Virus record (IMG/VR): IMGVR_UViG_3300032246_000804
Coordinates: 1 to 61,555 of that record
From: a virus
Reading direction: 5' to 3' (one strand)
Length of the DNA: 61,555 bases
Shown here: positions 56,766 through 61,555 of the stretch, in pieces
Position numbering within the stretch: position 1 is the stretch's first letter
How the letters are laid out: each line of letters opens with the position of its first letter
Notes under the pieces: generated by a model
Told to the model about the DNA's origin: nothing
Databases searched by the model: none
The model's input: only the letters and a program-made list of their open reading frames with translations
Program-made: the position numbers and the translations under genes

Positions 56766-57513
56766 AAAAGTATCGTTTACTCCAAACACAATCACCTACA
56801 CTGCCAAAGGCGATGAGGCTAAAAAGATTGGTGCATCTAAAGTTGGTGTAGTAGTTCACACAAAATATCATGGTTCCGACATTGGTAATATGTCTGCACA
56901 CCATGATGTTGACCTTCATAACTTTAAACAACAAAAAGATGTTCATCACCACGGTGCAGAACACGATACTGCAAAAGTTGATTATCCATCACATGCACAA
57001 GATGAATTCCATAAGCACATGGCTGCAGCAAAAGCAATCCATGATACACATGGTGAGAAAATGTATCCTGCGACTGATAGGCACAGAGGCGAAAACACAC
57101 ATCTAACGACATACATCAACAAGACGGTTGACACTGGAGAAGTTCCTAGTGTGTCTGGATTAAAGAATCACATCACGACACAACATGCAAAGATGGCAGA
57201 TAAGGTTAAGACTGATAAATCCAAACAGGCAAAAATTGATGCAGGCAAAGAACACAATTCTCATATTGAGAAAAATAAAGAACATTATCAGAATCTTTTA
57301 ACTATGCATCACCACTTGGCGCAAGCTAAGAATACACTAGTTAAGCATTTAGAAGGCCATGAAGGCCACTATGAACATCACATTGGTGGTGTGAAATCTA
57401 AACCAGAAGGATTTGTGATTCACCATACACCAGAAGGTGGAAAAACTGAACCAACAAAGCTAGTAAATAGAGCAGAATTTGCAAAACAAAACAGACTAAA
57501 GGTGAGAAAATGA
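56758..57513 (+). CDS. Ligase-like protein, C-terminal frame
   Basis: A 251-residue His/Lys-rich protein whose ATG overlaps the end of the previous frame by eight bases in a different frame. KVSFTPNTITYTAKGDEA and KVGVVVHTKYHG continue the nucleotidyltransferase beta core expected after the KYDG part. The rest is helical and His-rich. It may be a separate chain made by coupled translation, or one gene joined by a +1 shift at GAC-TAA. Confidence 0.6.
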   Translation: MTKKVSFTPNTITYTAKGDEAKKIGASKVGVVVHTKYHGSDIGNMSAHHDVDLHNFKQQKDVHHHGAEHDTAKVDYPSHAQDEFHKHMAAAKAIHDTHGEKMYPATDRHRGENTHLTTYINKTVDTGEVPSVSGLKNHITTQHAKMADKVKTDKSKQAKIDAGKEHNSHIEKNKEHYQNLLTMHHHLAQAKNTLVKHLEGHEGHYEHHIGGVKSKPEGFVIHHTPEGGKTEPTKLVNRAEFAKQNRLKVRK

Positions 57514-58511
57514 TTTCACTACAGAGGAAAATTTGGTTAGATAGAGCTGGAATAGTAGAGCAAATCAATCAAATAAATGAAGCAAAAAGTGGTGTAAGTT
57601 ATAATGATGAACATGCTCATGCCAATATTTGGAACCATATGGTGGGTAAAGGAATTGCTCACGATAAACCTGCTATGATGAGAGAATTGGAAAAATCAAA
57701 AACAGATAAAACTCATCCTTTACATTTCAACAATGCTGAGGATAAAGGTTTCACTGGCGGTAAAAAAACAAAAGAAGCGGAACATAGTTATCATTCAGAA
57801 CATGAAACAGCTGTTCATACGATTCACGCTTTAGCTAGTCATCCAGATTTCAAAAAAGCTATAAAAGAAAAACATAAAGCAAAAGTTATGGGTGGAGAAA
57901 GAGGAACTGTATCAGATACATGGAAAAAACATGGAGCAACTAAAGGTGCAACATCTAAAGCCGATGTTTCAATCCATAATCCAAATGATAATAATCATGC
58001 AGGCCTTAAACTATCAATGAAAAAGGGCGGTGGTTCGCAATTAATGTCAGGTGGACCAGAAGAAAATAATGCAGTACATGACCATGCGGCTAGGGAAATG
58101 TTAAACAACCATCCAAAATATAAAAATTTACCGCAAAAAAAGAAAGATGAAATTCATTCGGGTATTATGAAAGATATGCATACAGTATCTAAACATTTGA
58201 ATGCTATGAAAACTTCTTCTAGGTCTGAAATGGAACACCATCGTGATATGGCTCAAAAAGCTATGAATTCAGCTCATGATAGACATCCTGAATTGAATCA
58301 TTTTGTTAGAAAAGAAGCTACTACAGGTGAAGGTAAATTTGGAAAAGGTTCAGCTCAAGCAGCTTCTCATTTAGTAAAATCATCAACTGCGGGTAAAGAA
58401 GCAAAAGTTTCACATGTGGATCAACAAAACTATGAGGGACCTCGTCCTAGAATTGCACTACCTAAGGGTGAAGGAAGATCCGGAAATGTAAAATCGGACG
58501 AAAGGGCATAA
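57510..58511 (+). CDS. His/Lys-rich protein with a nuclease-like core
   Basis: A 333-residue protein overlapping the previous gene by four bases. The centre has GTVSDTWKKHG, SKADVSIHNPND and GLKLSMKKGGGSQLMSGG, a D...K-x-S-x-K pattern similar to PD-(D/E)XK-like proteins of T4-like phages. The N-terminus (IWLDRAGIVEQINQINEAKSG) ends in I-N-E-A, a candidate gp21 site. The rest is disordered and charged. Confidence 0.45.
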   Translation: MISLQRKIWLDRAGIVEQINQINEAKSGVSYNDEHAHANIWNHMVGKGIAHDKPAMMRELEKSKTDKTHPLHFNNAEDKGFTGGKKTKEAEHSYHSEHETAVHTIHALASHPDFKKAIKEKHKAKVMGGERGTVSDTWKKHGATKGATSKADVSIHNPNDNNHAGLKLSMKKGGGSQLMSGGPEENNAVHDHAAREMLNNHPKYKNLPQKKKDEIHSGIMKDMHTVSKHLNAMKTSSRSEMEHHRDMAQKAMNSAHDRHPELNHFVRKEATTGEGKFGKGSAQAASHLVKSSTAGKEAKVSHVDQQNYEGPRPRIALPKGEGRSGNVKSDERA

Positions 58512-58513
58512 AA

Positions 58514-59551
58514 ATGATAGACATTCAAAAGAAACTTTATTGGGAAAGAGCCGGCATATCTTTAGGTGAAGATGGTTTGCCAATCTTATCTGAAGGCCGC
58601 GGTAAAATTTCTGCTTCAGGTGCAGATGCTGAATCTCATATTAAAAAATACATAATGCCGCATGTTGGTTCAAAAACTCCCACTCACACATTAGCTTCTG
58701 AACATGATGATTTACCTAAAGGCTCACATGTAAAGATTCACGGTGTTGAAAAACATTATAATCTTGTCACAGGTAAACATCAAACTCATGTTCATGTTGA
58801 AGATGAAGTTGGTAATCATCACACAATGCTTGCTTCAAAATTGCATAAACCAGGTGAAGCTCCAGAAAATAAGGGACATGATTATGAGAACAAATTTGTT
58901 GCAAGACTAAAACATCATGGTATTATGCCACACCACATGTCTGGTGCAGGATCCACCGGCGGTACAGATTTTGCTGTGCATAATAAGAAAAAAGGTAAAT
59001 TTCATGCAGGTTCAGTTACCGGTGGATTACTTAATGGTGAAACCAAAAACGGTGTTACAGCTGCAATGGGCCAACTAACAATTCATCACACAAAAGAAAA
59101 AGGTTGGCATGTTGGTGATGCAGCTAGAAAGAAAAGACCTGAATATGCAAAACATATTGAAAAATCAGGTGTTCTTGCTCACATGAACAAACATGAACCA
59201 GAACCTGAAAAATCTGCATCAACAGAATCTGGCCGAGCAAAAACAACTGTAATCAAACATCCAAATTTGCACCCAGCTGAAGCTTATTTGAAAGACCATC
59301 ATGTACATGTGTTGCAAGTTGGCGGCCATGGTACTTACCGAGTTGGCGAAAAAGATGAAACCGGCCATGGTTTACCTAAGATTTCAGGTAAAGGTGAATG
59401 GAGAATCAGAGAAAAACAAAAAGGTAACAAGTCTGCTCGTACGGTAGCTTTCCATCCTGAAGGTAAAAAAGGTTTAAATAAGAGTCATGTTGATTTAGAT
59501 AATGACCAACATATGGAAAAATTCAAGAAAACTTTGGGCCACACAAACTAA
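58514..59551 (+). CDS. His-rich protein with PD-(D/E)XK-like core
   Basis: A 345-residue protein. Residues ~117-190 have KGHDYENKFVARLKHHG (Glu helix), GAGSTGGTDFAVHNKKKG and GLLNGETKNGVTAAMGQL, giving D...E-T-K, the classic nuclease core. The N-terminus (LYWERAGISLGEDGLPILSEGRG) has L-S-E-G, fitting the gp21 cleavage rule. The C-terminus is basic and Gly-rich. Likely expressed late and possibly carried in the head. Confidence 0.5.
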   Translation: MIDIQKKLYWERAGISLGEDGLPILSEGRGKISASGADAESHIKKYIMPHVGSKTPTHTLASEHDDLPKGSHVKIHGVEKHYNLVTGKHQTHVHVEDEVGNHHTMLASKLHKPGEAPENKGHDYENKFVARLKHHGIMPHHMSGAGSTGGTDFAVHNKKKGKFHAGSVTGGLLNGETKNGVTAAMGQLTIHHTKEKGWHVGDAARKKRPEYAKHIEKSGVLAHMNKHEPEPEKSASTESGRAKTTVIKHPNLHPAEAYLKDHHVHVLQVGGHGTYRVGEKDETGHGLPKISGKGEWRIREKQKGNKSARTVAFHPEGKKGLNKSHVDLDNDQHMEKFKKTLGHTN

Positions 59552-61309
59552 ATGAAATCATTTTTAGAAGTTATATTAGAAAAAAAAACTGGTGATGTTC
59601 ACCATGTAATGTCTTTTGGTCGGATGAATCCTCCGACCACTGGTCATTTGAAACTTATCGACAAAGTAAAAGACGTTGCAAAGAAACAAGGTGCAGACCA
59701 TTCTGTTGTCGTTTCACATTCACAAGACAAAAAGAAGAATCCTCTTTCTGATGTACAGAAATTGAAACATTTGAAACGTTATTCTCCAGATACAAATTTT
59801 GAAGCATCTTCTAAAGAGAAACCAACATTCTTACAACATGCAGCACACTTACACAAACAAGGTGTAACACACTTACATATGGTTGTGGGTTCCGATCGTG
59901 TTAAAGAAATGCATAACAAGTTACACCAGTACAATGGAACACATCCTGGTGCTCTATATAATTTCAAGAAAATAACTGTTCATTCTGCTGGTCAGAGAGA
60001 CCCGGACGCCGAAGGAACAGAAGGAATGTCAGGCACCAAGATGCGTGAACATGCCAAGAATAATGATTTAAAATCATTTAGAAAAGGTGTTCCAGCGCAT
60101 GTACCTGAACATCACGCAAAAGAATTAATGCATGATGTTCGTAAGGGCATGGGATTACATGAAGATTATAGTTATGGTCGACATAAAGCAATTTTCGTGA
60201 CCGGTGGTCCAGGTTCAGGCAAAGACATTATTGTCCGTGAATGTATTGCTTCACAAAAGATTGTTGAACACAATTTCTCACAAGTTTTGGATATTTTAAA
60301 TGATAAACACAAGCTTGCAATGAGGTCTATGAATCCAAAATATGAATCAGTAAGAACTCGTGGTCCATTGATTGTTAATGGACCAGCAGACGATTTGGAA
60401 AAAATTGGCCGCATCAAAGAAGAACTAGAAGAACTTGGATATAAAACAATGATGGTGTTTGTTGATACAACCGACACAGTAAGTAAAGAAAGAAACACAT
60501 TCTTATCTAAGATGATGATGGAGTCTATTCGCCAAGACAAATGGCAAAAAGCACAACAGAATGCAAAACAACTTTCAGAAATGTTTACTGATTTCGTAAA
60601 GTTTGATAACTCTGGTGACTTGGAATCAAAAGAAGAAGATATTACAGAAACTTACAAACTGACAAAAGAGTTTTTATCTTCCAGTTCCATTATACAATCT
60701 TTGCAAAACGGCAATCGTTTCAAAGGTTTATATGAAAGTTCTAAGACTAAATTTAAAGTATTGAAAGACAATAACAGTCCATTCATGCAGTTTCAAAAGA
60801 AATTAGGTAAACAAGATGATGTGCGTGATGGTGATGAAAAATCAAATAGCACATATGCGTTTAGAACATACGCAGAAGCTAATTTCAATAAAGACAAAGA
60901 AACTGATAAGAAAAAAACTGCACTATCTGCTGGTCGCGTTGGTGATCCTGGAGGAATAGGACCAACAATGAATACAAGAAGTGGTGGCGGTTCTAGTTCC
61001 GCTTCAATTGGTGGTGCTGGATTAGGAAATCAAACATATAATGAAGCAGAAGAATTTGATAATAAGAATGTTGCTGCACCAGGTTTAGATTCAAAACCAA
61101 AAAATGTTAATCCAAATCCATTAGGCGAAAAGAAAAGAATTAAAGGTTTTAAAGAATCTGTATATTCAGGTGAAACTGGAAATGAAATGGGAGTTGTAGG
61201 TGTTATGAGTGGTGCGATGAACAAAGAACCTCTAGTTAAACCTACAGATAAATATATACAATCGGGTATTACGATTAAAAAATCAAAAGAAAAATCAGGA
61301 GCAAAATAA
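59552..61309 (+). CDS. Bifunctional nucleotidyltransferase and P-loop kinase
   Basis: A 585-residue protein. Residues ~15-175 form an HxGH-type nucleotidyltransferase: SFGRMNPPTTGH at 21-32 and MSGTKMRE at 159-166 (the ISxTxxR-type motif). Residues ~211-380 form a P-loop kinase with GGPGSGKD at 218-225. The arrangement resembles NadR (NMN adenylyltransferase plus nucleoside kinase), although the substrate is not evident. The C-terminal 200 residues are Gly/Ser/Lys-rich and disordered. The N-terminus is MKSFLEVILEKK. Confidence 0.75.
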   Translation: MKSFLEVILEKKTGDVHHVMSFGRMNPPTTGHLKLIDKVKDVAKKQGADHSVVVSHSQDKKKNPLSDVQKLKHLKRYSPDTNFEASSKEKPTFLQHAAHLHKQGVTHLHMVVGSDRVKEMHNKLHQYNGTHPGALYNFKKITVHSAGQRDPDAEGTEGMSGTKMREHAKNNDLKSFRKGVPAHVPEHHAKELMHDVRKGMGLHEDYSYGRHKAIFVTGGPGSGKDIIVRECIASQKIVEHNFSQVLDILNDKHKLAMRSMNPKYESVRTRGPLIVNGPADDLEKIGRIKEELEELGYKTMMVFVDTTDTVSKERNTFLSKMMMESIRQDKWQKAQQNAKQLSEMFTDFVKFDNSGDLESKEEDITETYKLTKEFLSSSSIIQSLQNGNRFKGLYESSKTKFKVLKDNNSPFMQFQKKLGKQDDVRDGDEKSNSTYAFRTYAEANFNKDKETDKKKTALSAGRVGDPGGIGPTMNTRSGGGSSSASIGGAGLGNQTYNEAEEFDNKNVAAPGLDSKPKNVNPNPLGEKKRIKGFKESVYSGETGNEMGVVGVMSGAMNKEPLVKPTDKYIQSGITIKKSKEKSGAK

Positions 61310-61555
61310 TGTTTTCAAAAAATAACGTAACACAATCAATGATAGATGCAGTACAGTCTGTTTTAGTCGAAGACAAGAAATTGCTTCTTGAACCTGAAAA
61401 GAAAAAAGAAGAAAAAGAAGATTTAAAAGGCAACCAAGGAAAATTGGACAAGAATCACAATGGTAAAATAGATCCAGAAGACTTCAAACTTCTAAGAATG
61501 AAAAAAGAAGAAAAAGATGATGATAGTATGTACACAACTAAAGCACAAGCAAAGA
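61309..61555 (+). CDS. EF-hand-like phage protein (3' partial)
   Basis: The frame starts with ATG overlapping the previous stop and runs off the window; 82 residues are visible. It contains LDKNHNGKIDPEDFKLLR, an EF-hand/dockerin-like calcium loop (D-x-N-x-N-G-x-I-x-x-x-D). The N-terminus is helical and followed by a Glu/Lys-rich stretch. Such loops occur in T4-like phage proteins of unknown role. Confidence 0.7.
   Translation, partial: MFSKNNVTQSMIDAVQSVLVEDKKLLLEPEKKKEEKEDLKGNQGKLDKNHNGKIDPEDFKLLRMKKEEKDDDSMYTTKAQAK

Noticed and set aside
1-61555. CRISPR arrays, insertion sequences, integrase or attachment sites
   Set aside because: No spaced direct repeats, transposase or integrase motifs were found; tandem repeats seen are within coding genes.

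Overview
The window is part of the genome of a T4-like tailed phage (Caudoviricetes, myovirus morphology). It is AT-rich and nearly all genes lie on the + strand. The order neck 13-14-15, terminase 16-17, sheath 18, tube 19, portal 20, prohead protease 21, scaffold 22, capsid 23, then uvsY/uvsW, 55, 47/46, 45, 44/62, regA, 43, uvsX and 41 is the T4 core order seen in marine and freshwater T4-like phages. There is no photosystem gene here, so nothing points to a cyanobacterial host. The promoters fit TTGACA-N16/17-TATACT and the tRNA leaders copy a bacterial rrn boxB-boxA antiterminator, which suggests a proteobacterium-like host; the sequence does not fix the host.

Layout. (1) 1-7.2 kb: the 3' part of a giant Thr/Ser/Gly-rich repeat protein with two LamG-like domains, probably a tail fibre or adhesin. 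(2) 7.2-22.1 kb: virion morphogenesis. (3) 22.1-36.7 kb: recombination, late sigma factor, Mre11/Rad50-like nuclease, peptide deformylase, a DUF4338/DruA-like protein, clamp, clamp loader, RegA, Hsp20 and small unknown genes. (4) 36.66-41.86 kb: 28 recognisable tRNA genes covering all 20 amino acids, mixed with a few genes and with structured non-coding modules. (5) 41.9-49.2 kb: two minus-strand genes, a DNA polymerase split into two genes by an HNH endonuclease gene, UvsX and the gp41 helicase. (6) 49.2-56.2 kb: a second DUF4338-like gene and a run of glycosyltransferase, methyltransferase, small-molecule kinase and nucleotidyltransferase-HAD genes. (7) 56.3-61.6 kb: His-rich proteins (ligase-like, nuclease-like, nucleotidyltransferase-kinase) whose N-termini look like T4 capsid-targeting sequences, ending in an EF-hand-like gene cut by the window.

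How it works together. Early and middle genes have sigma70-like promoters (for example before clamp loader, clamp, tRNAs and gp43). Late genes have a TAAATA-core -10 motif expected for the phage sigma factor gp55, itself encoded at 24.5 kb and coupled to the clamp gp45. The tRNA block has three sigma70-like promoters; two are followed by a GNRA-capped hairpin and a boxA sequence one base from the E. coli rrn boxA, suggesting the phage borrows Nus-factor antitermination to read through a highly structured stable-RNA operon. Together with peptide deformylase and a nearly complete decoding set, this points to a phage that takes over translation.

Most noteworthy: the rrn-style leaders on a 20-amino-acid tRNA operon; structured modules between tRNAs whose closing stems begin in the upstream tRNA CCA end; a structured 5' UTR of about 180 nt that starts at a late promoter upstream of Hsp20; candidate packaged enzymes at 56-61 kb; and two divergent DruA-like proteins. 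All functional calls come from reading motifs by eye; no database search was run.
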